Source: Massilia sp. Root133
Lineage (GTDB): Bacteria > Pseudomonadota > Gammaproteobacteria > Burkholderiales > Burkholderiaceae_D
Assembly (NCBI RefSeq): GCF_001426525.1
Contig: NZ_LMEW01000012.1
Location: 456,332-520,331 of the forward strand
Reading direction: 5' to 3'
Length of the DNA stretch: 64,000 nucleotides
Part shown: piece by piece, positions 17,785 through 27,045 of the stretch
Position numbering within the stretch: the first letter of the stretch is position 1
How the letters are laid out: each line of letters opens with the position of its first letter
The notes under the pieces: model-generated
Told to the model about the DNA's origin: nothing
The model's input: only the letters and a program-made list of their open reading frames with translations
Database searches by the model: none
Translations under genes and position numbers: made by a program

Positions 17785-20085
17785 TCAATCGGCGTCGGCG
17801 GGAATGACGGACAGTTCGGCCGCGCTGGCCGAGCCGGAGCGCCACACATCGTCCAGCACCGTGAAACGGAAGAAGCGGGCGGCGACCGGCGCGAAACGGG
17901 CCGTCTGCAGGTCGGGGTTGTTGTGGACGTTCGCGAACGTGCCCCGTTCGACGGCGGCCTGCCAGTGCGTCCCGTCCGCGCTCGTCTCGAAGCGGTAGTT
18001 CACGGCCGTCCCCGCCACCTGCCCATCCTGCCGTGGCAGGTAGGCGAGGCCCGCGATGCGGTGGGATTGGCCCATGTCGACCTGGATGGACCGGCCGCCG
18101 CCCCACGGCGTCTGCCAGAACGTGGCGGGATCGCCGTCGACGGCGAGTGCGGCCGCGTGGCCGGCATCTTCGGCATCCGCCGCCACGACCGTGAAGCCGC
18201 GCGGCGACAAGCCCGTGAAGTCGCGCACGCCGACGACGCCGAGCCGCCCGCCGGGCAGCAGGCGCGCCGCCTTCACGATGCCGCTGCCGGGCATGGCCAG
18301 CGGCGCGCGGTACACGGGCGACGCGGCCGTCGGGGCCGAGCCGTCGACCGTGTAGACGATCGTGCCGCCGGCCGGATGGTCGAGCCGCACGGCGCCGGCG
18401 GCATCGCGGTCGGCGATCGTGGGCGGCAACAGGTCCTCCGATTGCTTGTACAGCCCAATCTCCGCCAGCGTCGGTTCGAGGCGCGCGCCCGTGATGCGCA
18501 GGCGCACGCGGTCCGTCGTCACCGGGGCGCGCAGCCGGATCAGGCGGCGGTGGCCGACCGTCGTCGTCACGTCGGCCGGGTGGCGCGCGGGCGCGGTCCA
18601 GGCCGCGCCGTCCCACGTCTCGATCTCGAACGACTCGATGCGCTGGCCGCGCCGGTCCACCGCTTCCTGCAGCGACACGACGTCGAAGCGCGTACGCCGG
18701 GGCAGGGTCAGCGTGAGCGTGCCGTCGCTGCGTCCGGGCGCGGCCTCCCACCAGGTGTCCAGGCTGCCGTCCAGGACGGCCGGCGCGGCATGCCGTGGGG
18801 CCGCGTGGTCGGCCGTCACGCGCGCGCCGCGCGCCAGGTTGACGGCGAACGTGGCGCGCACGATGGCGCCCAGCTGGCCCAGCGTCGCGACCTGGTCGTC
18901 GGGCACGAGGCCGCTCTTGTCCGGCGACAGGTTCAGGATCAGGTTGGCGTTGCGGCCGATCGACGAATAAAAGATGTCGACCAGCTGCGTGACGGGACGG
19001 GGACGCTTGTCGTGCGCCCAGAACCACTGGCCGTTCGCCAGCAGGGTCGCGTTGGTCTCGGCCGGGTACCACCACAGGTGCGATCCGGGTTTGAGCTGCG
19101 CCCGGCTGCCGAGGTCCGCGGCCTGCATGTCGGGCCACTGGAACGCGCGGGGCGCCGTGGGCAGTGGAATCACGCTCCATTCGGTCGTGCGGCCGTAGCC
19201 GCTTTCCGTGCCGACCCAGCGCACGTCCGGCCCCTTGCCCATGATGACGGCGTCCGGCTGCAGCTTGCGGATCAGGTCGTACCAGGCCGCGTAGTCGTAG
19301 GTTTCGGCCACGCTCGGGTCGGGATTGGCGCCGTCGAACCACACTTCGTGGACCGGTCCGTATTCCGTCAGCAGTTCGTACAGCTGGTTGAGGAAGTAGC
19401 GGTTGTAGTCGTCGACCTCGTACGTGAACGTGGGCCGGCCCGGCGGCGGGGTGCGCCCCTGCGCGGGGTCGCTCTGGAAGCGGGCCGGGTCGGTCGGGAT
19501 CGTCGAGCGGCGTTTCGCGCTGCCGTTGCCGTAATAGCCGGCCGGGTTCGCGGGGTTGGTCTTCAGCTGGTACAGGTCGGCCGGCGACAGGTAGATGCCG
19601 AGCTTGACGCCGGCGCCGCGGGCCGCCTCGGCCACCTCGCGCACGAGATCGCCCTTGCCGCCGCGCCAGGGACTCGCGGCCGACGAGTGGCCCGTATAGC
19701 GCGACGGCCACATGGCGAAGCCGTCGTGGTGCTTGGCCACCAGCACGAGCATCTTGCCGTCGAGCTGCTTCACCGCGCGCAGCCACTGGTGCGCGTCCAG
19801 TTGCGTGGGATTGAACAGGGCAGGGTCTTCCTTGCCGTTGCCCCATTCCACTTCATTGAAGGTATTGACGCCGAAGTGCAGGAAGAACGTGCGCTCCAGC
19901 CGCATCCAGGCGGACTGGTTGGGGCGGGGCAGGGTTGTCGCGGCCTTGGCGACGATCGCGGCGGGGGTGTCGTCCGCGGCGATCACGTGTTCCGTCGCGT
20001 AGGGAATGGGGGCGCCGTGCGCTGTCGCGCAGGCGAACGCGAGGGCCAGGCCGAGGCAGCCTTGGGGGTATCGAGGTGGGAGCAT
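17785..20085 (-). CDS. GH29 alpha-L-fucosidase with discoidin-type domains
   Basis: A 766-residue exported enzyme predicted to release alpha-L-fucose. The ATG at 20085 starts the signal peptide (LGLALAFACATAHG); the open frame continues upstream without homology. The catalytic domain shows VLVAKHHDGFAMWPS (115-128) and EVWFDGANPD with predicted nucleophile Asp251. After about residue 440 come an F5/8 type C (discoidin-like) domain, a short chitobiase/Fn3-like segment (TIVYTVDGSAPTAASPVY) and a second discoidin-like domain ending the protein. It is the first gene of the minus-strand operon. Fucose caps xyloglucan side chains in many dicots, which agrees with the GH74 gene. The general acid is not assignable by eye. 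Confidence 0.88.
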   Translation of the reverse strand: MLPPRYPQGCLGLALAFACATAHGAPIPYATEHVIAADDTPAAIVAKAATTLPRPNQSAWMRLERTFFLHFGVNTFNEVEWGNGKEDPALFNPTQLDAHQWLRAVKQLDGKMLVLVAKHHDGFAMWPSRYTGHSSAASPWRGGKGDLVREVAEAARGAGVKLGIYLSPADLYQLKTNPANPAGYYGNGSAKRRSTIPTDPARFQSDPAQGRTPPPGRPTFTYEVDDYNRYFLNQLYELLTEYGPVHEVWFDGANPDPSVAETYDYAAWYDLIRKLQPDAVIMGKGPDVRWVGTESGYGRTTEWSVIPLPTAPRAFQWPDMQAADLGSRAQLKPGSHLWWYPAETNATLLANGQWFWAHDKRPRPVTQLVDIFYSSIGRNANLILNLSPDKSGLVPDDQVATLGQLGAIVRATFAVNLARGARVTADHAAPRHAAPAVLDGSLDTWWEAAPGRSDGTLTLTLPRRTRFDVVSLQEAVDRRGQRIESFEIETWDGAAWTAPARHPADVTTTVGHRRLIRLRAPVTTDRVRLRITGARLEPTLAEIGLYKQSEDLLPPTIADRDAAGAVRLDHPAGGTIVYTVDGSAPTAASPVYRAPLAMPGSGIVKAARLLPGGRLGVVGVRDFTGLSPRGFTVVAADAEDAGHAAALAVDGDPATFWQTPWGGGRSIQVDMGQSHRIAGLAYLPRQDGQVAGTAVNYRFETSADGTHWQAAVERGTFANVHNNPDLQTARFAPVAARFFRFTVLDDVWRSGSASAAELSVIPADAD

Positions 20086-20361
20086 GATTTGTCGGTGTGA
20101 TAAGTCGCGTATCGATTCTGTAATCGGCCGTATTACGCCCGCAATCGCGAAATTCCACAACCGGCATGGGAAATCACGTAAGTCTGCATCGCCAACGTGG
20201 CAACCAGGTAACGGTTTCCGCTACCACCATGGGCGCGCCCTTAAAAAGATGTGACGTACGGCAACTGTTGCGTGCATAATCAAAAAAAGCATTAACTTAT
20301 TGATTTACCACATAAAGTTGTCGTATCAGCCACAGGCTGACCGGCACCGCATCCGTCCGCC
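20086..20361. other. Divergent intergenic region upstream of the fucosidase operon
   Basis: This 276-base stretch separates the minus-strand fucosidase operon from the c-di-GMP gene. It is AT-richer than its surroundings toward 20270-20330. An imperfect 17-base palindrome with a CGGCCG core and GTAAT/ATTAC arms lies at 20120-20136, a shape seen in sugar-repressor operators, but it is not diagnostic. No confident promoter hexamers were identified. Confidence 0.3.
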
Positions 20362-23300
20362 ATGGCCTTCATATCTCGTGCCGCCCTGTCCGCGTTACCG
20401 TCGCGCCTCGCGCGGCTGTACGGCCGCTCGCTGTACGCCGCGCTGCTCGTGCTGGTGGCCGGCGGCCTGGCGATACCGGCCGTCGTGGGCGGCTACCTCA
20501 TGATCGGCGTGCAGGAACAGCAGGCCGCGCGCCGCGAGCTGGACGAGACCCTGCAGCGCAATGCCGACATCCTCGCCCTCGGCATGCAGGAATCGCTGTG
20601 GAACATGAACATCGACGCGGCCCGCTCGCTCGTCGATTCGCTGATGCGCGACCCGGCCGTCGTGCGCGTGCACGTGGGCGCGCAGGCGGAGGGCGATTTC
20701 ATCGACCGCCGCGCGGCCGCCGCGCCCGCCGGCCACGTGCTGCGCGCCGAGCGCGAGGTCGTCGTGCACGGCCAGCCGATCGGCCACGTGACGGTCGAGA
20801 TGGACGACAGCCTGAGCCAGCAATCGTTGCGCGCCAAGCAGGTGCGCTACGCGCTGGTGCTGGCCGTGCAGCTGGGCGTGTCGCTGCTGCTGATCCTGAT
20901 GCTGCTGCGGCGCCGCCTGCTGGCGCCGCTGGGCACCCTGATGAGCTTTTCCGACCACCTGTCGCGCGGCCAGTTCGACGCGCCGCTCGCGCTGTCCACG
21001 AACGACGAACTGGGCCGGCTCGGCGGCCAGCTGGAACACATGCGGATCGCGATCGGCGACCTGTTCCAGGACATCGCGCGGCGCGAGGAACGCTTCCGCA
21101 CCATCGTCACGCAGGTGCCGGGCGCCGTGTTCCGCGCCCGGCCGGGTGGCCTGATCGACTTCGTCAGCGACGCCATCGAAGACATCTCCGGCTATCCTGC
21201 GGCTCGATTCATCGGCGCGCACACGGACCGCTGGGCCGACGTCATCTGCCCGGAAGACCGCAAGATGCAGCGGCACTTCGTCAAGGAGGCCGTGCTGGCC
21301 GTGCGGCCTTACGAGATCGAATACCGCATCACGGACGCCGCCGGCATCGAGCGCTGGGTGCTGGAAAGCGGCCAGCCGGTCGGCTTCGACGACAACGCCG
21401 CGTTCTGGATCGACGGGATCATCTCCGACATCAGCGAGCGCAAATACAACGAGATGCGCATCGAGGCGCTGCTGGCCGAGCAGGGCGCGGTGCTGGACAA
21501 CGTCATGTTCGGCATCATGTACGTGCGCGAGCGCCGCGTCGTGTCGACCAACCGCCGCTTCGACGAATTGTTCGGCTACGGCGAGGGCGAGCTGCTGGGC
21601 GATCCGATCGGCGTGCTGTTCCCGACCGTCGAGGATTACGTGCAGGGCATCGAGGTGGCGGAACCCGTGCTGGCGCGCGGCGGCGATTTCGGCGACGAGC
21701 GCCAGTTCCGCCGCCGCGACGGCAGCCTGGTGTGGTGCACCGTGAGCGGCCGCGCGCTCGACCCGGAACGCCAGGACGACGGCAGCATCTGGGTGTTCGC
21801 CGACATCACGGAGCGGCGCCAGACCGAGGAAAAGCTGCGCCTGTCGGCCACCGTGCTGGAACACATCGCCGACGGCGTGATGGTGATCGACCTGCACGGC
21901 AAGATCGTCGCGACGAACCCCGCCTTCACGCAGATCACCGGGTACACGGAGAGCGAAGCGGTCGGCACGCATTCGAGCCTCACGCGCCTGGCGAGCCACG
22001 ACGCCGGGTTCTCCGAGACGCTGTGGGCCGACCTGGCGGAGACGGGCTTCTGGCGCGGCGAACTCCGGAACCGCCGCAAGAACGGCGAGACGTACCTCGA
22101 GTGGCTGACCGTGTCCGCGGTGCGCGACGATGCCGACGCCGTCACGCACTACGTCTGCGTATTTTCCGACATCACGAAGGTCAAGGAATCGCAGGACAAG
22201 CTGGACCACCTGGCGCACCACGACCCGCTCACGGGCCTGCCGAACCGCCTGCTGTTCCACGACCGCCTGCAGCACGCGATGGTGCGCGCGGCCCGCAACA
22301 ACCGCGAGCTCGCGGTGATGTTCATCGACCTCGACCGCTTCAAGACCGTCAACGACACGCTCGGCCACCACATCGGCGACGAGCTGCTGAAGCAGGTCGC
22401 GGGCCAGCTGGCCGAGTGCCTGCGCGACGGCGACACGCTGGCGCGCCTGGGCGGCGACGAATTCATCGTGTTGCTGGAAGACGTCGACGGCGCGCGCGGC
22501 GCGCGCCTGGTGGCGGAAAAGCTGATGCAGTTGTTCGAGCGGCCCGTGCTCGTGTCGGACTACGAATTGTTCGTCACGGGCAGCGTCGGCATCAGCCTGT
22601 TCCCGCAGGATGCCGCCGACATGAACATGCTGATCCGGAATGCCGACGTGGCCATGTACCATGCCAAGGCGCGCGGCCGCAACGGCTACCAGCTATATGC
22701 GCCGTCGATGGACGGCGACGGGGCCGAGAGACTGCGCATGGAAGGCCTGCTGCGGCGCGCGATCGAGCGGGGCGAGATCCGCCTGCATTACCAGCCGCAG
22801 GTCGAGATCGAGACGGGCCGCCTGATCGGCGTCGAGGCCCTCGTGCGCTGGCACAGCGCGGAACTGGGCCACGTGCCGCCCGCGCGCTTCATCCCGCTCG
22901 CCGAGGACATCGGCTTCATCTGCCAGCTGGGTGCCTGGGTGCTGGAACAGGCGTGCCGCCAGGTGGTATGCTGGGAGAAGGCCGGGCTGTACGTGCCCAA
23001 GGTGGCGGTGAACCTGTCCGGACGCCAGTTCGACCGCGGCAGCGTCGCACCGCTCGTGGCGTGCGCGCTGGCCGGCACCGGCCTGGCGCCGCAGCGGCTG
23101 CAGCTGGAGGTGACGGAGTCCGTGATAATGAATACGGGCGACGCGCTCCAGTACATCAACGACCTGCACGCGCTGGGCGTCGAACTGGCGATCGACGATT
23201 TCGGCACGGGCTACTCGTCGCTCGCGTACCTGAAGCAGCTGCCGGTGCAGACCTTGAAAATCGACCGCAGCTTCATCAAGGACATCCCTGCCGACAAGGA

Positions 23301-23520
23301 CGACGAGGCGATCGCGGTCGCCATCGTCCAGCTGGGCAAGAGCATGGATCTCGCGGTGATCGCGGAAGGCGTGGAGACCGCCGAGCAGGCGGCCTTCCTG
23401 CTGCGCCACGGCTGCCGGCGCGCGCAGGGCTATCTGTACGGCCGGCCGGTGGAGCCGGCTGAATTGTTGGAGACATGGAGGCAGGACGATGCGGGACACG
23501 GGCGGACCAGGTTCGGATAA
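20362..23520 (+). CDS. Membrane GGDEF-EAL c-di-GMP protein with three PAS domains
   Basis: A 1052-residue inner-membrane sensor that could make and/or degrade c-di-GMP. TM1 spans about residues 25-47, a periplasmic loop follows, and TM2 spans 163-182, leading to a HAMP-like segment (184-240). Three PAS domains occupy roughly 241-365, 370-490 and 495-615. The GGDEF domain has intact GGDEF at 697-701 and an RDGD inhibitory site five residues before it. The EAL domain has EAL at 825-827, DDFGTGYSSL and AEGVE, so both activities look possible. The last 32 bases overlap the next gene. The signal sensed is unknown; proximity to polysaccharide genes suggests, but does not prove, control of matrix or attachment. 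Confidence 0.92.
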   Translation: MAFISRAALSALPSRLARLYGRSLYAALLVLVAGGLAIPAVVGGYLMIGVQEQQAARRELDETLQRNADILALGMQESLWNMNIDAARSLVDSLMRDPAVVRVHVGAQAEGDFIDRRAAAAPAGHVLRAEREVVVHGQPIGHVTVEMDDSLSQQSLRAKQVRYALVLAVQLGVSLLLILMLLRRRLLAPLGTLMSFSDHLSRGQFDAPLALSTNDELGRLGGQLEHMRIAIGDLFQDIARREERFRTIVTQVPGAVFRARPGGLIDFVSDAIEDISGYPAARFIGAHTDRWADVICPEDRKMQRHFVKEAVLAVRPYEIEYRITDAAGIERWVLESGQPVGFDDNAAFWIDGIISDISERKYNEMRIEALLAEQGAVLDNVMFGIMYVRERRVVSTNRRFDELFGYGEGELLGDPIGVLFPTVEDYVQGIEVAEPVLARGGDFGDERQFRRRDGSLVWCTVSGRALDPERQDDGSIWVFADITERRQTEEKLRLSATVLEHIADGVMVIDLHGKIVATNPAFTQITGYTESEAVGTHSSLTRLASHDAGFSETLWADLAETGFWRGELRNRRKNGETYLEWLTVSAVRDDADAVTHYVCVFSDITKVKESQDKLDHLAHHDPLTGLPNRLLFHDRLQHAMVRAARNNRELAVMFIDLDRFKTVNDTLGHHIGDELLKQVAGQLAECLRDGDTLARLGGDEFIVLLEDVDGARGARLVAEKLMQLFERPVLVSDYELFVTGSVGISLFPQDAADMNMLIRNADVAMYHAKARGRNGYQLYAPSMDGDGAERLRMEGLLRRAIERGEIRLHYQPQVEIETGRLIGVEALVRWHSAELGHVPPARFIPLAEDIGFICQLGAWVLEQACRQVVCWEKAGLYVPKVAVNLSGRQFDRGSVAPLVACALAGTGLAPQRLQLEVTESVIMNTGDALQYINDLHALGVELAIDDFGTGYSSLAYLKQLPVQTLKIDRSFIKDIPADKDDEAIAVAIVQLGKSMDLAVIAEGVETAEQAAFLLRHGCRRAQGYLYGRPVEPAELLETWRQDDAGHGRTRFG

Positions 23521-25816
23521 GGAGGACGGCGGTCCGGTACGCACCGTGCGCGGGGGCCGGCGCCGGTTCCTGCTGGGCGGCCTGGCCGCGGGCGCGGCGC
23601 TCGTCGTCGGCTGGGGCGTGGCGCCGCCGCGCCAGCGCTTGCGCGCGACCGAGCCGGCTGCCGTGCACGATGCCCGCACCGTTGCCCTGAACGGCTGGGT
23701 CGCGATTTCCCCCGACGGCACCATCGACGTCGTCGTCCCGCGCAGCGAGATGGGGCAGGGCGTGCACACGGCGCTGCCCGTGCTGCTGGCCGAGGAGCTG
23801 GACGCGCCGCTGGCAGCCGTGCGCGTCGTGCAGGCGCCCATCGACAAGATCTTCGCCAACCTCACCGTCCTGCGCGACACCCTGCCGTTCCATCCGGACG
23901 ATGCCGGCAACTTCCAGCTGGGCGCACGCTGGGTCGCGGGCAAGGTGGCGCGCGAGCTGGGCATCATGTTCACGGGCGGCTCGACGAGCGTGAAGGATGC
24001 GTGGCCGACGATGCGTACGGCCGGCGCCGTCGCGCGCGCGATGCTGCTGCGCGCGGCCGCCGAACAGTGGAAGACGACACCTGAGACGCTGTCGACGCGC
24101 GACGGCATGGTGCTCCATCCGGACGGACGGCGCGCGCCGTACGGCCTGCTGGCGCGGCGCGCGGCCGCGTTGGGCGGCGACATCGATGCAGACGACGTCC
24201 GCCTCAAGACGCCCGCGGACTTCCGCCTGATCGGCAAGCCCGTGCCGCGGCGCGACGCGCCATCGAAGGTCAACGGCCGCGCGGTGTTCGGCATCGACGT
24301 GCGGCCGGAAGGCCTGCTGTACGCGGCGCTGCGCATGGCGCCCGTGCTGGGTGCGCGTGTCGCGGGGTTCGATGCGGGCAAGGTGGCGGCGCTGCCGGGC
24401 GTGGAGCACGTCGTCGACGTGTCGTCCGCGCTCGCGCCGTTGTCCGGCGCGGGCGCCGGCGTCGCCGTGGTGGCGAAGGGATGGTGGCAGGCCAGGCAGG
24501 CCGCGCTGGCGCTGCCCGTGCAGTGGACCGCGAGCCCGCATGCCGCGTTGTCGAGCGAGTCCGTGTTCGCCGGTTTTGCGAAGGCGCTCGATGAAGAATC
24601 GGGCCATGCGTATTTCGAGGCCGGCAGCCAGGATGCGGCCGAACTCGCGGGCACGCGCACCGTGCAGGCCGAATACCGCGCGCCCTTCCTCGCGCACGCG
24701 ACGATGGAACCGCAGAACTGCACGGCGCAGGTCCTGAACGGCAAAGTAACGCTGTGGTCGCCCACGCAGGTTCCGAGCATCGCGGTGGACGTGGCGGCGA
24801 AGGTTGCGGGCGTCGCGCGCGAGGACGTGACCATCGAGGTGACGATGCTGGGCGGCGGCTTCGGCCGGCGCCTGGAGACGGACATGGTGGCGCAGGCCGT
24901 CGCGGTGGCCATGCAGACGCGCGGCCGCCCGGTGCAGTTACTCTGGACGCGCGAGGACGACACGGGCCACGACGTCTACCGCCCGGCCGCGCTGGCGCGC
25001 TACACGGCGCACGTCGGCGCGGACGGGCGCGTGCTCGCGTGGGACAGCAAGCTGGCGAGCGGCGCCATCGGCCACCAGTACTTCCCGCGCAATCTCGGCC
25101 TGCCCGGCGTCGGTCCGGACAAGACGACGGCCGAGGGCGAGTACGACCTGCAGTACGCGATCGCGAACCGCCGCAGCCGCCACGTGACCGTCGACAGCGC
25201 CGTGCCGATCGGGTACTGGCGTTCGGTCGGCCACTCGCACAACGCGTTCTTCAAGGAGAGCTTCGCGGACGAGTTGGCGCATGCTGCGGGGCAGGACCCG
25301 GTCGCGTGGCGGCGCGTGCTGCTGAAAGACCATCCGCGCCACCTGGCCGTGCTGGACGCCGCGCTCGCGCGCGCGGGGACGCCGGCGGACGGCCGCGCGC
25401 ACGGTGTCGCCGTGCACCAGTCGTTCGGCACCGTTGTCGCGCAGGTCGCGGAAGTGTCGGTGGAAGACAAGGAAATCCGTGTGCACAAGGTCGTGTGCGC
25501 CGTCGATTGCGGCCTCGTCGTCAATCCGAACATCGTCGCGCAGCAGGTCGAATCGAGCGTCGTGTTCGGCCTGTCGGCTGCGCTGGCGGGGGAAATCACG
25601 TTCAGGGATGGCCAGCCGCAGCAGACGAATTTCGGCGATTATCCGGTGCTGCGGATGGCGCAGGCGCCCGAGGTGGAGACCATCATCGTACCGAGTGCGG
25701 AACCGCCGGAAGGCATGGGCGAACCCGCGGTGCCGCCCGTCGCGCCGGCCGTGGCGAACGCCGTGTTCAAGCTGACGGGGCAGCGGTTGCGCAGCCTGCC
25801 GCTGCGCTTGAGTTGA
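23489..25816 (+). CDS. Tat-exported molybdopterin-binding aldehyde/isoquinoline oxidoreductase large subunit, orphan
   Basis: A 775-residue protein of the xanthine oxidase superfamily, IorB-like branch. The start at 23489 is supported by GGAGG at 23477-23481 and lies inside the preceding gene. GGRRRFLLGGLAAG (from residue 22) is a twin-arginine signal. GGGFGRRLETDMVAQA matches a cofactor-binding loop, and GMGEPAVPP carries Glu745, the expected catalytic glutamate near the C-terminus. Family members of this branch work with a small two-[2Fe-2S] subunit and oxidise aldehydes or N-heterocycles in the periplasm. No such partner or maturation gene is adjacent; upstream is the c-di-GMP gene and downstream a convergent thioredoxin-like gene. 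Substrate unknown. Confidence 0.82.
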   Translation: MRDTGGPGSDKEDGGPVRTVRGGRRRFLLGGLAAGAALVVGWGVAPPRQRLRATEPAAVHDARTVALNGWVAISPDGTIDVVVPRSEMGQGVHTALPVLLAEELDAPLAAVRVVQAPIDKIFANLTVLRDTLPFHPDDAGNFQLGARWVAGKVARELGIMFTGGSTSVKDAWPTMRTAGAVARAMLLRAAAEQWKTTPETLSTRDGMVLHPDGRRAPYGLLARRAAALGGDIDADDVRLKTPADFRLIGKPVPRRDAPSKVNGRAVFGIDVRPEGLLYAALRMAPVLGARVAGFDAGKVAALPGVEHVVDVSSALAPLSGAGAGVAVVAKGWWQARQAALALPVQWTASPHAALSSESVFAGFAKALDEESGHAYFEAGSQDAAELAGTRTVQAEYRAPFLAHATMEPQNCTAQVLNGKVTLWSPTQVPSIAVDVAAKVAGVAREDVTIEVTMLGGGFGRRLETDMVAQAVAVAMQTRGRPVQLLWTREDDTGHDVYRPAALARYTAHVGADGRVLAWDSKLASGAIGHQYFPRNLGLPGVGPDKTTAEGEYDLQYAIANRRSRHVTVDSAVPIGYWRSVGHSHNAFFKESFADELAHAAGQDPVAWRRVLLKDHPRHLAVLDAALARAGTPADGRAHGVAVHQSFGTVVAQVAEVSVEDKEIRVHKVVCAVDCGLVVNPNIVAQQVESSVVFGLSAALAGEITFRDGQPQQTNFGDYPVLRMAQAPEVETIIVPSAEPPEGMGEPAVPPVAPAVANAVFKLTGQRLRSLPLRLS

Positions 25817-26245
25817 TCACTCGTCGGCGTTGGCGATGAGGGTGCGCAGGTTGCACTCGCGCTGCCACGCCTGCCGTTCCGGCGTGGAGGCCGCCTGGCG
25901 CGTGAGTTCGGCGCTGCTCAGCTCCGCCTGCGCCTGGATCAGCCGGTCGGCGACTTTCGGATCCGGCAGCATGGTGCCGAAGAACGCGACGTCATCGCCG
26001 CGCTGCACGAGCAGCGTGGGGAAGTTTTCGACGTCGAGGTCGCCGACGATGTCGGCCTGGTCTTCCACGTCGATCCAGACGAAGGTCTTGTCGGGATGGC
26101 GCGCGGCCAGGCCGTCGAACGCGGCGCGGTAGGACGAGCAGGTGCCGCACCAGGCGGCGCACAGGCAGGCGACGATCCAGCCGTCGCCGTGGAGGGCGGC
26201 GGCGACCTGGTCGCGGGTATCGGGCTCGAGGGTCAGACTGGACAT
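25817..26245 (-). CDS. Thioredoxin-like protein
   Basis: A 142-residue cytoplasmic protein with a thioredoxin fold. The redox motif is Cys33-Gly-Thr-Cys36 in AAWCGTCSSY, followed by FVWIDVEDQ and ENFPTLLV with the conserved cis-Pro. The C-terminal third is a helical extension not found in classical thioredoxins, and there is no signal peptide. Its stop codon directly abuts the stop of the convergent molybdoenzyme gene, and its start faces tsaB across 62 bases. It could act as a disulfide reductase; its partners are unknown. A -10-like hexamer sits so close to the ATG that the mRNA may be leaderless. Confidence 0.8.
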   Translation of the reverse strand: MSSLTLEPDTRDQVAAALHGDGWIVACLCAAWCGTCSSYRAAFDGLAARHPDKTFVWIDVEDQADIVGDLDVENFPTLLVQRGDDVAFFGTMLPDPKVADRLIQAQAELSSAELTRQAASTPERQAWQRECNLRTLIANADE

Positions 26246-26252
26246 GGGCGCG

Positions 26253-26258
26253 ATTCTA
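26253..26258 (-). promoter_or_regulatory. -10 element for the thioredoxin-like gene, possibly leaderless
   Basis: TAGAAT reads on the minus strand with only seven bases to the ATG at 26245, so transcription would start at or next to the A of the start codon. No good -35 hexamer was found. Confidence 0.4.
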
Positions 26259-26274
26259 CAACGGTTCCGCGCTT

Positions 26275-26302
26275 TTGGCTGGCCGGGCCGCCGGGTTACA
26301 AT
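26275..26302 (+). promoter_or_regulatory. tsaB promoter, possibly leaderless
   Basis: TTGGCT (26275-26280) and TACAAT (26297-26302) are separated by 16 bases. The -10 ends five bases before the ATG at 26308, so the first transcribed base would be close to the start codon. Confidence 0.5.
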
Positions 26303-26307
26303 ACGCC

Positions 26308-27045
26308 ATGCCTATCATCCTCGCCATCGAAACCTCGTCCGAGCTGGCGTCCTGCGCGTTATTGAACAGCGCGGACGGCGCGGACACCCCTCTATTGACC
26401 CGCGTATTGACCCGCGAATCGTCCGGCGTACGCACGCATTCGCAGTCCGTCCTGCCCATGGTGCAGGAACTGCTGCGCGACGCCGGCATCGCCCTGGCCG
26501 ACTGCGACGCGATCGCATTCGGCGCCGGTCCGGGTTCGTTCACGGGCGTGCGCACGGCGTGTGGCGTGGCGCAGGGTCTCGCGTTTGGCGCGCGCAAACC
26601 CGTGCTGCCGCTGGTGACGCTGGAAGCGATGGCCGAGGCGTGCCGCGCACGCACGGGCGCGGCCGACGTGCTCGCCGTGCTGGATGCGCGCATGGGCGAA
26701 GTCTATTGGGCGCAGTACCGCTGGACCGGCGCATGGCAGGCCGTGCGCGAGCCTGCGCTGAGCGCGCCGGGCGCCGTCGCGCCGGAGATGGTCGACGGCC
26801 TGGCCGCGTGCGGAAATGGCTTCGCGGCGTATCCGGAAGCCTTCGCGGACGCGCCTTTTGCGGCCGGTGCGCACGGCGACATCCTGCCGCATGCGCGCGA
26901 ATTCGCGGTGCTGGGCGTGGCTGCACTGGCGGCGGGCCGCGCGGTGCCGGCCGACGAGGCGCAACCGCTCTACCTGCGCAACAAGGTCGCGTACACGAGC
27001 GCCGAACGCCAGGCCATCAACGCGGCCAAGGCGGATGCGCGATGA
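26308..27045 (+). CDS. tsaB: tRNA threonylcarbamoyladenosine biosynthesis protein TsaB
   Basis: A 245-residue cytoplasmic protein of the ASKHA fold that helps TsaD make t6A37 in ANN-decoding tRNAs. The start MPIILAIETSSELASCAL and the segment AIAFGAGPGSFTGVRTACGVAQGLAFG are characteristic of TsaB. The ATG at 26308 is preferred because upstream residues add nothing conserved. It overlaps rimI by four bases (ATGA at 27042-27045) and heads an operon with rimI, a uracil-DNA glycosylase-like gene and DUF1853. Pairing of tsaB with rimI is common in bacteria. Confidence 0.93.
   Translation: MPIILAIETSSELASCALLNSADGADTPLLTRVLTRESSGVRTHSQSVLPMVQELLRDAGIALADCDAIAFGAGPGSFTGVRTACGVAQGLAFGARKPVLPLVTLEAMAEACRARTGAADVLAVLDARMGEVYWAQYRWTGAWQAVREPALSAPGAVAPEMVDGLAACGNGFAAYPEAFADAPFAAGAHGDILPHAREFAVLGVAALAAGRAVPADEAQPLYLRNKVAYTSAERQAINAAKADAR

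Noticed and set aside
15388..20100. A very long plus-strand open frame opposite the GH2 and GH29 genes
   Set aside because: Its composition (Arg/Gly/Ala/Val-rich, no motifs) is what the complementary strand of high-GC coding DNA gives. The minus-strand genes carry clear catalytic motifs.
20120..20136. Sugar-repressor operator
   Set aside because: The palindrome is imperfect and single; without a regulator gene or other copies it cannot be called an operator.
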